Positions 26,192 through 35,063 of a stretch of 64,000 nt of DNA are shown in pieces. Below the pieces are notes generated by a model that made no database searches, had not been told where the DNA came from, and saw only the letters and a list, made by a program, of their open reading frames with translations. Position numbers and translations under genes: made by a program. Within the stretch, counting starts at the first letter, position 1. Each line of letters begins with the position of its first letter. This stretch comes from Rothia sp. (in: high G+C Gram-positive bacteria) (GTDB lineage Bacteria; Actinomycetota; Actinomycetes; Actinomycetales; Micrococcaceae): the NCBI GenBank assembly GCA_030529845.1, contig JAUMWB010000005.1, positions 1-64,000 on the forward strand. Direction: 5' to 3'.

Positions 26192-27595
26192 GTGAATACT
26201 ATTGATTTAACCGCATCTTTTAAGGCTTACGATGTTCGCGGCATCGTGGGTGAAACCATCACCGCCGAGACCGTTCGCGCAACCGGCGCAGCTTTCGTAG
26301 ACGTTCTCGGTCTGGCAGGTCAGGACGTCCTGGTCGGCGCTGACATGCGCCCCTCCGGCCCCGAGTTCATGGCTGCTTTCGCTGAGGGTGCTACCGCCCG
26401 CGGCGCTAATGTTATCAACATCGGCCTGATCTCTACCGACGAGCTCTACTTCGCCTGCGGCGTTGAGAACGCTGCCGGTGTCACCTTCACTGCCTCCCAC
26501 AACCCTGCCGAGTACAACGGCATGAAGATGTCTAAGGCAGGTGCTGTTCCTCTCTCATCAGAGTCCGGTCTCTTCGATATTCGTGACCTGGCCCAGAAGT
26601 ACCTGAATGAGGGTGAAATTCCCGCCGTTGAGGCTCCCGGCTCTGTTTCTGAAAAGGACGTTCTCAAGGCCTACGCCGAGTACCTGCGTAACCTGGTAGA
26701 CCTCTCGGACATCCGCCCCCTCAAGGTTGTTGTGGACGCCGGTAACGGCATGGGCGGTCTGACCACCCCCGCAGTTCTGGGTGACGCTATTCTGCCCGGC
26801 CTGCCCCTGGAGATTGTGCCCCTCTACTTCGAACTGGACGGCACCTTCCCCAACCACCCCGCCAACCCCCTGGAGCCCGCTAACCTGGTTGACCTGCAGA
26901 AGGCTGTCGTTGAGCACGGTGCAGATATCGGCCTGGCTTTCGATGGCGACGCCGACCGTTGCTTCGTCATCGATGAGAAGGGCGAGCCCGTCACCCCGTC
27001 CGCTATCACCGCCCTGGTGGCTGAGCGCGAGATTGCCCGCGCCAAGGCTGAGGGCAACGACGAGCCCGTCATCATCTACAACCTGATTACCTCCAAGGCT
27101 GTGCCCGAGCTGGTTGAGAAGCTGGGTGGCCGTGCCATTAAGACCCGCGTGGGCCACTCCTTCATCAAGGCTGTTATGGCCGAAGAGTCCGGCGTCTTCG
27201 GTGGCGAGCACTCCGCTCACTACTACTTCAAGGACTTCTTCAACGCCGACACCGGTATGCTGGCCGCCATGCACGTGCTGGCTGCCCTGGGCGAGAGCGA
27301 GCAGCCCCTCTCTGAGCTGGGCGCTGTCTACTCCCCCTACGTTCCTTCCGGCGAGATCAACTCTGAGCTGGAAGACAAGGCCGGTGCTATCGCCCGCGTT
27401 GCCGACTTCTTCGGCGACACCGTTGAGGTCTCCGACATGGACGGCACCACCTTCGAGCACAAGACCGAGGGCTGGTGGGCTAACCTGCGCCCCTCCAACA
27501 CCGAGCCCTTCCTGCGCCTGAACCTTGAGGCCCCCGACCAGGCCACCATGGAGCGCGTGCGCGATCAGATTCTTAAGATTGTCCGCGAGGGCTAA
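26192..27595 (+). CDS. manB: Phosphomannomutase/phosphoglucomutase
   Basis: Alpha-D-phosphohexomutase supplying mannose-1-P. The phosphoserine loop TASHNPAEYNGMK is at about residue 100, the metal loop DGDADR near 250, the sugar-binding GGEHSAHYY and the C-terminal phosphate loop RPSNTEP. The open frame reaches 26096, but GTG 26192 gives 467 residues, normal for the family, while the upstream 32 residues look non-conserved. The manA promoter region is shared. Confidence 0.92.
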   Translation: MNTIDLTASFKAYDVRGIVGETITAETVRATGAAFVDVLGLAGQDVLVGADMRPSGPEFMAAFAEGATARGANVINIGLISTDELYFACGVENAAGVTFTASHNPAEYNGMKMSKAGAVPLSSESGLFDIRDLAQKYLNEGEIPAVEAPGSVSEKDVLKAYAEYLRNLVDLSDIRPLKVVVDAGNGMGGLTTPAVLGDAILPGLPLEIVPLYFELDGTFPNHPANPLEPANLVDLQKAVVEHGADIGLAFDGDADRCFVIDEKGEPVTPSAITALVAEREIARAKAEGNDEPVIIYNLITSKAVPELVEKLGGRAIKTRVGHSFIKAVMAEESGVFGGEHSAHYYFKDFFNADTGMLAAMHVLAALGESEQPLSELGAVYSPYVPSGEINSELEDKAGAIARVADFFGDTVEVSDMDGTTFEHKTEGWWANLRPSNTEPFLRLNLEAPDQATMERVRDQILKIVREG

Positions 27596-27611
27596 TTCCA
27601 ACTACCCCTAC

Positions 27612-27667
27612 TTTGTACCAGCTCCTGCCCACTTTTCAGGCTTAAAGTGGGCAGGGCGCGGTACAAA
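27612..27667. terminator. Hairpin after phosphomannomutase gene
   Basis: Outer arms TTTGTACC/GGTACAAA and inner arms CTGCCCACTTT/AAAGTGGGCAG. Located just after the stop of the mutase gene. Confidence 0.75.
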
Positions 27668-27677
27668 AGACAAAGAT

Positions 27678-27735
27678 GAGGACGCCCGCCCCACCTTCTT
27701 TGCCACATGGCAAGGAAAGCGGGGCGGGCGTCCTC
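27678..27735. terminator. Second hairpin, hmp side
   Basis: Arms GAGGACGCCCGCCCC and GGGGCGGGCGTCCTC around a roughly 28-base loop that itself can pair (TTGCCACATGGCAA). It faces the convergent hmp gene, so the two genes appear to have separate hairpins. Confidence 0.7.
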
Positions 27736-27756
27736 TGTATCTGTCCCGAGGTCAGC

Positions 27757-28944
27757 TTAGGCGGCCCGGGCCTGGTCGTGCAGCATCCACTGGTCGGGGC
27801 CGAAAATCTCGTACTGAATCTGAGTGCCGGGCACGCCAGCCTCAACTAGCTGGGAGCGGACGCCCTGCATGAAGCCCAGGGGGCCGCACAGGTAGGCAGA
27901 AGCGTTAGCGGGCACGTTGAGCTCAGCCACGTTGACGCGGCCCTCGAAGTTGCCCTCGCCGTCCGCCTCGATGAAGGAGACCAGGCGGCCGTTCTCGAGC
28001 ATCTCAACGTAGGCGGTCATCTCATCGCGCAGGGGCCAGGTGGTGAAGGAGCGGTCGGCGTGTACAACAACGACCTCGCGCTTGGAGCCGGTTGCGGCCA
28101 GCTCCGAGAGGAAGGCAATCATGGGGGTAACGCCGATGCCTGCTGAGAAGAGGTAGAGGGGCTGGGATTCGTTGTCACCGAAGCCACCCAGGGTGACATC
28201 GCCGTAGGGGTTAGAGACCTCGACGATGGCGCCGACCTGCAGCTCGTGCAGGATGGGAGTCATTTCACCGGCGGTGTCGAGCTTGATGGCGACGCGGCGC
28301 TGGTTCTTCTCGGCAGGTAGCAGGGTGAACTGGCGGGCCTGACGCAGGCCGTCCTTAGCCTTGGTGACGATGGAAACGTACTGGCCGGCAATGGCGTCGG
28401 TCATGGCAACAGCATTGGCGGGCTCAAAGGTAAGGTCAAGGACGTTTTCGCCGGTTTCCTTGCGCTCTACCAGGCGGAAGGGGGCGAACATGACGTCGTT
28501 GGCCTGGGAGGCGTAGAGGCCTTTTTCAAGCTTAATGAGGGCATCGGCCATGAGCCAGTAGACCTCGGTCCAGGCTTCTGCGATGTCGGGGGTCAGAATG
28601 TCGCCCAGGTTAGCGGCAATAGCCTCGAAGAGGTACTTGTAGACGGTGGGGTACTCTTCTTCGCGCAGGCCCAGGGAGGCGTGCTTGTGGGCAACGCGGG
28701 AGAGTACCTCGTCGGGGTACTTGTCGGGGTTGGCCAGGATGTAGGAGGCAAAGACCGCGATCGAGCCGGCAAGGGCCTTGGGCTGGGTGCCTTCGAGCTG
28801 GGAGGAGCGGGAGAACATGCCATCGAGCAGGTCGGGGCGGGCAGCGAACATGCGCTGGTAGAAGTCGGGGGTGATGTCGTTGATACGCTCGGCGATCACG
28901 GGCAGGGTTGCCTCGATGACGGGGCGGGACTTGGCTGAGAGCAC
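27757..28944 (-). CDS. hmp: Flavohemoprotein (nitric oxide dioxygenase)
   Basis: Oxidises NO to nitrate. The globin domain (1-140) has FYQRMF with the distal tyrosine and the proximal histidine in the AHKHASL stretch at 85-91. The FAD domain has RQFTLLP, and the NAD domain has SAGIGVTPM and YLCGPLGFM. 395 residues, full length. A TAGCAT/ATGCTA dyad lies about 45 bases upstream and an NsrR-type regulator is the next gene, pointing to NO-induced expression. Confidence 0.95.
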   Translation of the reverse strand: MLSAKSRPVIEATLPVIAERINDITPDFYQRMFAARPDLLDGMFSRSSQLEGTQPKALAGSIAVFASYILANPDKYPDEVLSRVAHKHASLGLREEEYPTVYKYLFEAIAANLGDILTPDIAEAWTEVYWLMADALIKLEKGLYASQANDVMFAPFRLVERKETGENVLDLTFEPANAVAMTDAIAGQYVSIVTKAKDGLRQARQFTLLPAEKNQRRVAIKLDTAGEMTPILHELQVGAIVEVSNPYGDVTLGGFGDNESQPLYLFSAGIGVTPMIAFLSELAATGSKREVVVVHADRSFTTWPLRDEMTAYVEMLENGRLVSFIEADGEGNFEGRVNVAELNVPANASAYLCGPLGFMQGVRSQLVEAGVPGTQIQYEIFGPDQWMLHDQARAA

Positions 28945-28987
28945 GGCTCCTCCTTGGTGACAGGGTGTTGTTAAACCACCATCAATT

Positions 28988-29004
28988 TAGCATACTGAAT
29001 GCTA
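28988..29004. promoter_or_regulatory. Candidate NsrR operator
   Basis: Perfect dyad TAGCAT-N5-ATGCTA in the short space between hmp and the nsrR terminator, positioned for control of hmp. E. coli NsrR sites also carry GCAT/ATGC half-sites with similar spacing. Confidence 0.55.
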
Positions 29005-29020
29005 GTTTTGGGAGAAAAAA

Positions 29021-29055
29021 GGGCCGCTTCCGCATATCACCTACGGAAGCGGCCC
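29021..29055 (-). terminator. nsrR terminator
   Basis: 12-bp arms GGGCCGCTTCCG/CGGAAGCGGCCC, followed on the minus strand by six T. Strong intrinsic terminator. Confidence 0.88.
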
Positions 29056-29064
29056 TTTCGTGGC

Positions 29065-29547
29065 TTATGAAACGAAGGACGCCTGGGGCAGTTTTTTGGT
29101 CTGAGCTAGAGGGCCTAGACCCAGCTCCAGGAAGACCGGGCCCATCTGCTGCTCGTTGGGCAGCTCAGAAATAACAACCGAGTCAAGCATTTTGAAGAAC
29201 TCTTCACGGGCATTAGCCAGAATTTTTTTCAGGGAGCAAGCATGGCGCATGGGGCATTCATTAGCCCCACCTTCGCACTCGACCATGGGAATATCTCCCT
29301 CAGAGGCACGGAGCACCTGCCCCACGGTAGCGCGAGTACCGGCTTCCGAGAGCCGCACACCGCCAGTACGGCCGCGGGTTGATTCCACCAGGCCCATATT
29401 GGCTAGGAAAGCAACCGACTTGGCCACATGGTTATAGGGGGTACCCACGCCCTCGGCGATTTTCTGGGTAGAAATTTGCTCACCGCCCAGACCCGATAGC
29501 AGCATCAGGACGCGCAAAGACACGTCAGAGAATGCAGTAAGACGCAC
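29065..29547 (-). CDS. nsrR: Rrf2 family NO-responsive repressor NsrR
   Basis: Rrf2 winged-helix regulator of 160 residues. The DNA-binding helix contains IAEGVGTPYNHVAKSVAFL, and the wing has STRGRTGGVRLSE. Three cysteines at 91, 98 and 104 (C-X6-C-X5-C) form the expected iron-sulfur ligand set whose nitrosylation releases DNA. Its position directly upstream of hmp supports NsrR over IscR or RsrR. Confidence 0.87.
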   Translation of the reverse strand: MRLTAFSDVSLRVLMLLSGLGGEQISTQKIAEGVGTPYNHVAKSVAFLANMGLVESTRGRTGGVRLSEAGTRATVGQVLRASEGDIPMVECEGGANECPMRHACSLKKILANAREEFFKMLDSVVISELPNEQQMGPVFLELGLGPLAQTKKLPQASFVS

Positions 29548-29903
29548 GAGCTATCTCCTTGGTTGATATGAGCACAGAATGAAGCTTTCTTTCTCTCACG
29601 GTACAGCTAAAAAGGTTCACGGTTCAACCTTTGCTCACCTGAAGGTCGCATTTTCTTCTTACCCCTGCGCCCAGAACAAGCACAGTGCCCTTATCTGCAA
29701 GCAGTTTCACACGGCACACCTGCCCGCTCACTTGTAGCAGTTAGGGGCCTGGTGAGAGTAGTATTGATACTGTAAACACTCGCGGGCACACACCCAGTCA
29801 TCACACACTAGCTGAAGACAAGGGCAAGACTGACCGCACCCACCGTCTCTACCGGCCACTCCCCCGTAGCGTGCCGGTGCAGAACTAGACATAAGGAATT
29901 ATC
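29548..29903. other. Intergenic between nsrR and roadblock-like gene
   Basis: About 356 bases, no gene seen. It must hold the nsrR promoter (minus) and a promoter for the 29904 gene. A 12-base palindrome AGTATTGATACT is at 29760-29771, in a promoter-like AT-richer stretch. Nothing else stands out. Confidence 0.4.
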
Positions 29904-30272
29904 TTGTCACAGCTCGATACCTCCATCCAGGAACTCCTGTCCATTGAAGGCGCAACCGGCGCAGCTCTCGTTGACATCTCCTCCGGCATGGCTCTGGCCT
30001 CCGGCGGTTCACCCGGCTTCGACCTGACCGTTGCAGCAGCTGGCAACTCCAACGTAGTACGTGCCAAGCTCAAGACCATGAACGACCTGGGCCTCAACGG
30101 CAACATCGAAGACATCATGATCACCCTGTCTTCCCAGTACCACCTGATCAACGTTCTGAACGCTTCAGAGACCTCAGGCCTCTTCGTCTACCTGGTACTC
30201 GATCGCAACACCGCTAACCTGGCTCTGGCCCGTCACAAGCTGAACGCTATCTCAGGTCGCATCTCCCTGTAA
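29904..30272 (+). CDS. Roadblock/LC7-like small protein
   Basis: 122-residue cytoplasmic protein. The pattern of an N-terminal helix, then GATGAALVDISSGMALASGG, then alternating helices and strands fits the Roadblock/LC7 fold that usually docks to small GTPases. No GTPase or histidine-kinase-like conservon gene is adjacent. Start is TTG at 29904 with AAGGA eight bases upstream; no ATG fits. It appears monocistronic, with a strong terminator. Confidence 0.72.
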   Translation: MSQLDTSIQELLSIEGATGAALVDISSGMALASGGSPGFDLTVAAAGNSNVVRAKLKTMNDLGLNGNIEDIMITLSSQYHLINVLNASETSGLFVYLVLDRNTANLALARHKLNAISGRISL

Positions 30273-30311
30273 GTCACAGGTAGCAGCCTTTCTTTCAAAG
30301 GCCTGTAGCTC

Positions 30312-30348
30312 AAAGAACCCCCGGCAGATTACCTGCCGGGGGTTCTTT
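30312..30348. terminator. Bidirectional terminator
   Basis: 16-bp stem AAAGAACCCCCGGCAG and complement, 5-base loop, T-rich on both sides. Shared by the convergent roadblock-like gene and ABC ATPase gene. Confidence 0.88.
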
Positions 30349-30372
30349 TAGCATCAGGACGCTAGTGAGCGG

Positions 30373-31860
30373 CTAGACCAGGTCTTCACCCAGGGCCTCG
30401 CCCATGAGGGTATCTTCGGTCGCGACCTTATTCTGCTGAATAGAGACCAGCTCGCCAGAGCGCATCACGGCAATGCGGTTGCAGAGGCCGATAAGCTCAG
30501 ACATGTCTGAACCGATCAGGATAATAGAGGTGCCCTTTTCGGTCAGCTCGGTCAGCATCTTGTAGATTTCGCTCTTGGCGCTGACGTCGATGCCGCGGGT
30601 GGGGTGGTTGAGAATCAGAATTTCGCAGTCGGTGGTCATCCAGCGGGCCAGGGCGACCTTCTGCTGGTCACCGCCGGAGAGCTTACCGACTTCACCCTGG
30701 ATGTTAGTGGTCTTGATGCGCAGCTTCTGAATCTGCTCAGCCACCTCACGCAGGGCAGAGACCTCATGAAGGAAGCCCTCCGGGCTTTCTTTGAGGCCGG
30801 CATTTTCCATCAGGGTCTTAGCGATAGAACGCTCGTTGGCCAGGCCCAGCTCGTCATCATTATCTGACAGGTAGCCGATACCGTGAGCAACCGAATCCTC
30901 GGGGGAGCTGATGGTGGCGTCCTCGCCGTTGATTTTGAGGGTGCCAAACTTTGCGGTCTCGTCCACGCCAACCAGGGCCGCAGCAACCTCATTGATACCT
31001 GAGCGGCGCAGGCCGGTCAGGCCGAAGATTTCGCCGCGGTCCACTGAGAAGGTGACGTTATTCAGGGAGCCCTTGGCACTGGTCAGGTTCTCAATCACCA
31101 GTTTGGCGTCCTCACCAGCGAACTCGTCGGGGCGCCCGCCCATCTCGATTTCGCGGTTGAACATCTTGAAGGCGATTTCTTCGGAGGTCATCGTACCGGG
31201 GTTGATCTCGGTGTTGATGGTGCCCTCAGAGAGAATCACGGCGCGGTTAGCCAGGGAGCGGATCTCGTCAATGCGGTGGGTAATGTAAATGACCGCACGG
31301 CCCTCAGCTGCAAGCTTACGGGTGACCTCGTGCAGCTGATAGATTTCGTAGTCATTGAAGGTTGCGGCGACTTCGTCCATGAGCACCAGGCGGGTGTTCT
31401 CGGCTTCCATGCGCACAACCTCAACCAGGGCCTGTTCAGCTCGGACCAGGTCGCCCATCTTGGTGCGGGGGTCTACTGCCAGGCCAATCTCTGAAATGAG
31501 TTCCTGGGCGCGGTTGACCAGGGATTCTTCATCGTCGCTAGCGTGCGCGGTAGAGCGGAAGATAGCCTGAGCGACAGTGAGGTCGGGGTCTACCTTGAAC
31601 TTCTGACGGATTGACCCGACACCGGCTTCAAGGGCTTCCTCGGGGGTATGGGGGGCGTACTTTTCACCGTCTAGGGTGATGGTGCCGCCGCTGGGACGGT
31701 CCCAGCCGCCCAGAATCGACAGGAAGGTTGACTTTCCTGCACCGTTTTCGCCGAGAAGACCTACAATCTCACCGGCAGCTACCTCCAGATTCACACCCTT
31801 AAGGGCGCGAAGGTGCTCGTGGTTCTTGGTGAGGTTCTTGACACTCAGCAGATTTCCCAC
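30373..31860 (-). CDS. Orphan sugar-type double ABC ATPase (RbsA/MglA-like)
   Basis: Two nucleotide-binding domains in one 495-residue chain, as in ribose/galactose importers. Domain 1 has intact Walker A GENGAGKST and MDE at Walker B, but the signature position reads LVRAEQAL instead of LSxGQ and Walker B lacks the usual Pro (DEVAATF). Domain 2 has a good signature KLSGGDQQKV, but Walker A is GLRRSGIN and Walker B is LNHPTRG, with Asp and Glu lost. One composite site is thus consensus and the other degenerate. No permease or binding-protein gene is adjacent. GTG 31860 has GAAGGA upstream and is preferred to the frame start at 31908. Confidence 0.85.
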   Translation of the reverse strand: MGNLLSVKNLTKNHEHLRALKGVNLEVAAGEIVGLLGENGAGKSTFLSILGGWDRPSGGTITLDGEKYAPHTPEEALEAGVGSIRQKFKVDPDLTVAQAIFRSTAHASDDEESLVNRAQELISEIGLAVDPRTKMGDLVRAEQALVEVVRMEAENTRLVLMDEVAATFNDYEIYQLHEVTRKLAAEGRAVIYITHRIDEIRSLANRAVILSEGTINTEINPGTMTSEEIAFKMFNREIEMGGRPDEFAGEDAKLVIENLTSAKGSLNNVTFSVDRGEIFGLTGLRRSGINEVAAALVGVDETAKFGTLKINGEDATISSPEDSVAHGIGYLSDNDDELGLANERSIAKTLMENAGLKESPEGFLHEVSALREVAEQIQKLRIKTTNIQGEVGKLSGGDQQKVALARWMTTDCEILILNHPTRGIDVSAKSEIYKMLTELTEKGTSIILIGSDMSELIGLCNRIAVMRSGELVSIQQNKVATEDTLMGEALGEDLV

Positions 31861-32187
31861 TCTTGTTTTTCCTTCCGACGGATGCGAGTAGTAAGCCCTA
31901 AGCCACACAAAAGCTCTGTGGTAAGTCGGTGGCTAGTCGATGAGCTTTCTGGGGGAGGCGTAGCGGGGCTACACAGTATTCAGCCATTCTTAAGCATTCT
32001 ACAGAATATTTAAGCCCGCTTTACGTCCACTCTTTGGGGCCGTCTGGGAGACCCTGAGCAGAAAGTAAGGTGACCTGTGCGAAAATTTTCGCACAGGTCA
32101 CCTGCCTCACCGTGTCGCTATTTACATTCGGATGCAAGAACGCCCGACGCGACTTGCGGGGGCCTTAACTCAGCTAGCTGGATTCAG
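31861..32187. other. Intergenic with 34-bp perfect palindrome
   Basis: Spacer between pckG (downstream end) and the ABC ATPase gene. It holds the loopless palindrome at 32069-32102 (described separately) and the presumed ABC promoter. No reading frame is convincing. Confidence 0.5.
32069..32102. repeat. Perfect 34-bp palindrome
   Basis: Arms of 17 bp (GGTGACCTGTGCGAAAA and complement) with no loop. It sits 86 bases beyond the pckG stop and 209 upstream of the ABC ATPase start. No T-run follows on either strand, so it is an unusual terminator. A regulator site is possible. Confidence 0.7.
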
Positions 32188-34011
32188 TCAGTTAAGTTCA
32201 GCGGCGAGGGCATCGCGCTGGGCATGAACCTCAGCGGGCACCTTATCGCCCAGGAAGGCCAGCCACTCGTCGATACCGGGGAGCTCTTCGACCCACTCGT
32301 CTTTATTGACAGCCAGGGCTGCGGTGAGTTCGGTATCGCTGATGTCGAGGCCGGACAGGTCGAGGTCATCCTTGCCAGGCACCACGCCGAGGAAGGTCTC
32401 TTCGCCTCCGGCTTTGCCGTCCAGGCGGTCGAAAATCCACTTGACCACGCGGGAATTCTCGCCGAAGCCAGGCCAGGCGAAACCACCGTCGGGGGTACGG
32501 CGGAACCAGTTGACGTAGTAAATCTTGGGCATGTTCTCTTCACCGTGCTTTTTACCCAGGTCGATCCAGTGCTGGATGTAGTCACCGGCGTTGTAGCCGA
32601 TGAAGGGCAGCATGGCCATGGGGTCGCGGCGTACCACACCCACAGCTCCCTTGGCGGCGGCGGTGGTCTCAGAGGAGAGGGTAACGCCTCGGAAGACGCC
32701 CTGCTCCCAGCTGGAGGCCTCAGCAACTAGGGGAACGGTGGTCTTGCGGCGACCGCCGAAGATGATGGCTGAGAGGGGCACGCCGTCCGGAGCGTAGTAC
32801 TCCTCGGCCAGCATATCGGCCTGAGAGATGGGGGTGCAGAAGCGGGAGTTGGGGTGGGCAGCAGGACGGCCTGACTCGGGGGTCCAGTCATTGCCCTGCC
32901 AGTCGATGAGGTGCTCCGGTACCTCATCGGTCTTACCTTCCCACCAGACGGAGTTGTCGTCGGTGAGAGCCACGTTGGTGAAGATGGTGTTGCCCTTGGC
33001 AATAGCGCGCATGGCGTTGGGGTTGGTGGACCAGCCGGTACCCGGGGCAACACCGAAGAGACCGGCTTCAGGGTTGACCACGAAGGGCTTGCCATCACGG
33101 AACTCAATCCAAGCGATATCATCACCGACCATCTCGGCCTTCCAACCCTCAATGGTGGGGTCCATCATGGCGAAGTTGGTCTTGCCGCAGGCTGAGGGGA
33201 AGGCAGCGGAAATGTACTTGCTCTCTCCCTCGGGGTTGGTCATCTTGAGGACCAGCATGTGCTCGGCCATCCAGCCCTCGTCGTGACCGATGGCTGATGC
33301 GATACGCAGGGCGTAGCACTTCTTGCCCAGCAGGGCGTTGCCGCCGTAACCGGAACCGAAAGACCAGATTTCGCGGTCCTCGGGGAACTGCACAATGTAC
33401 TTTTCAGGGTTGCAGGGCCAGGGGACGTCCGCCTGCCCGGCGTCAAGGGGGGCGCCTACGGAGTGCAGGGCCTTGACGAAGAAGGCCTCGGTCTCGGTCA
33501 TCTTCTTCAGCACATCGGCACCAATGGTTGCCATGATGCGCATGGAGGTCACCACGTAGGCTGAGTCGGTGATTTCAACACCGAACTTGGGGTTGGTGGC
33601 ATCGAGTGAGCCCATGACGAAAGGAATGACGTACATGGTACGCCCCCGCATAGACCCGGTGAAAAGCTCGGTCAGGGTGGCCTTCATCTCGGCAGGATCA
33701 CGCCAGTTGTTGGTGGGGCCTGCCCCCTCTTCGGTAGCTGAGCAGATAAAGGTGCGTTCTTCTACGCGAGCCACATCATCGGGGTCTGAGAAGGCAACAT
33801 AGGAGTTCGGGAACTCGTGATCGCTGAGCTTACGGAAGGTACCAGCCTCAACCAGTTCACCGGCCAGGCGGTCGTATTCTTCCTGTGAGCCGTCGGCCCA
33901 GTAGATACGCTCAGGCTGGGTCATCTGGGCAATATCAGCGACCCACTGTAGCAATTCTGCGTGAGTGGTGGGTGCCTGTGCGGTTACGTTGTCGATTGAA
34001 ATGTCAGTCAT
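32188..34011 (-). CDS. pckG: Phosphoenolpyruvate carboxykinase (GTP)
   Basis: Gluconeogenic enzyme converting oxaloacetate and GTP to PEP. The family P-loop is [11 protein letters not shown] near residue 275, the metal and substrate region GDDIAWIEF, and [19 protein letters not shown] lies in the GTP domain. The frame opens at 34053, but ATG 34011 begins the natural N terminus MTDISIDN and gives 607 residues, the standard length. Confidence 0.95.
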   Translation of the reverse strand: MTDISIDNVTAQAPTTHAELLQWVADIAQMTQPERIYWADGSQEEYDRLAGELVEAGTFRKLSDHEFPNSYVAFSDPDDVARVEERTFICSATEEGAGPTNNWRDPAEMKATLTELFTGSMRGRTMYVIPFVMGSLDATNPKFGVEITDSAYVVTSMRIMATIGADVLKKMTETEAFFVKALHSVGAPLDAGQADVPWPCNPEKYIVQFPEDREIWSFGSGYGGNALLGKKCYALRIASAIGHDEGWMAEHMLVLKMTNPEGESKYISAAFPSACGKTNFAMMDPTIEGWKAEMVGDDIAWIEFRDGKPFVVNPEAGLFGVAPGTGWSTNPNAMRAIAKGNTIFTNVALTDDNSVWWEGKTDEVPEHLIDWQGNDWTPESGRPAAHPNSRFCTPISQADMLAEEYYAPDGVPLSAIIFGGRRKTTVPLVAEASSWEQGVFRGVTLSSETTAAAKGAVGVVRRDPMAMLPFIGYNAGDYIQHWIDLGKKHGEENMPKIYYVNWFRRTPDGGFAWPGFGENSRVVKWIFDRLDGKAGGEETFLGVVPGKDDLDLSGLDISDTELTAALAVNKDEWVEELPGIDEWLAFLGDKVPAEVHAQRDALAAELN

Positions 34012-34452
34012 CTGACGCTTCCCCTTATAAATCATTAACCTGAAACACTCCACTGTGTTTGCAGGCGCACGTGCCCCGCTCTACAACCTGCCCATCAACG
34101 AGCAGAAACAGAAAAACGCGCCACCCATATCAATGAATAAACGCGTCGTGCGGTGCACTTTCACTTCATCGTGTGTTTCCAGAGTACATAGCTCGCCCCG
34201 GTTTGTCCTCATTAGTACGTAAATATTTCGTTACAGTCCTGTCAACCTGTGGCCTGACCAACAGAAGATGGCTCTCCATAAACTTTTTTAACTTCCTTCA
34301 CCCCTCTTTTTCCGCGTGTTTACGCGGGTTTCACCCCACCGACCCTAACTTTGAGAGCAGGGTCACGCATTTTCGATTTGCACACCCGTGCAAACCTGCG
34401 TAATGTATTACCTGTTGCTGAGACGAGCTGATGAAGCCAGTCAAGGCATGAT
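34012..34452. other. Intergenic between pckG and tRNA-Arg
   Basis: About 440 bases with no gene. It includes the pckG upstream region and, at 34377-34394, a dyad TTTGCAC-N4-GTGCAAA roughly 60 bases before the tRNA. A 76-codon open frame at 34173-34403 has no start-site or composition support. Confidence 0.45.
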
Positions 34453-34525
34453 GCGCCTGTAGCTCAACGGATAGAGCATCTGACTACGGATCAGAAGGTT
34501 GGGGGTTCGAATCCCTTCGGGCGCA
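34453..34525 (+). tRNA. tRNA-Arg (ACG)
   Basis: Complete cloverleaf: acceptor GCGCCTG pairs with CGGGCGC, D-arm AGCTCAACGGATAGAGC, anticodon stem TCTGA/TCAGA with loop CTACGGA (anticodon ACG, read as ICG), and T-loop GGTTCGAATCCC. CCA follows directly in the DNA at 34526-34528. Its own terminator follows. Confidence 0.96.
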
Positions 34526-34536
34526 CCACCGATAAG

Positions 34537-34562
34537 AACCGGCCTCCTTCGGGGGGCCGGTT
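34537..34562 (+). terminator. tRNA-Arg terminator
   Basis: Stem AACCGGCC/GGCCGGTT followed by a run of T. Confidence 0.85.
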
Positions 34563-34737
34563 TTTTCTTGTCTCCAGTCAGCTGCCTCCCAGCGTAACAC
34601 TGTCTTGCCAAGCTGGTAGCAGGCGTCCATCCCCGTAGTTTTAACCACAAAAGCGGGGATAGGTGCACCCGCCCCCATAAAATAGGGACAGAACCTAGAC
34701 CCGCAGCCTCTCAAGCTGCCCAGCATACGGAGAACAC

Positions 34738-35058
34738 ATGAGCGTAAACATCACGGTCACTGACGAAAACGGCACCACCAAGGACGTCACCTGGGAACCC
34801 CACCAGACCATGCTTGAGGCCGTCCTCGCAGCTGGCTTCCCCGTGCTGGCAACCTGCGGCGGCAACGCTTCCTGCGCCACCTGCCACGCCTTTATCGACC
34901 CCGAGCACATCGAAGCAACCCTGCCCCGCGAAGAGGCAGAAGAAGATCTGCTCGACATGATCGACGATATCGCTAACGAGTGCTCACGTCTGAGCTGCCA
35001 GGCCGAATACACCGAGGGAATGGACGGGGCACGCGTCACCCTACAGCCCGGAATGTAG
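34738..35058 (+). CDS. [2Fe-2S] ferredoxin, adrenodoxin type
   Basis: 106-residue electron carrier. The cluster ligands are Cys40, Cys46, Cys49 and Cys87 (C-X5-C-X2-C-X37-C), the spacing of adrenodoxin/putidaredoxin-type ferredoxins. Cys82 is additional. The acidic helix around 60-80 is the expected partner-docking surface. ATG has a GGAGAA upstream. No reductase or P450 is adjacent, so the redox partner is unknown. The next gene starts five bases downstream. Confidence 0.92.
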   Translation: MSVNITVTDENGTTKDVTWEPHQTMLEAVLAAGFPVLATCGGNASCATCHAFIDPEHIEATLPREEAEEDLLDMIDDIANECSRLSCQAEYTEGMDGARVTLQPGM

Positions 35059-35063
35059 GCTGC

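Noticed and set aside
26558-27601. 347-codon frame antisense to the phosphomannomutase
   Set aside because: Shadow frame; the plus-strand protein has phosphoserine and metal loops.
34173-34403. 76-codon frame in the pckG/tRNA gap
   Set aside because: No ribosome-binding site and no protein-like composition; it crosses a promoter-like region.
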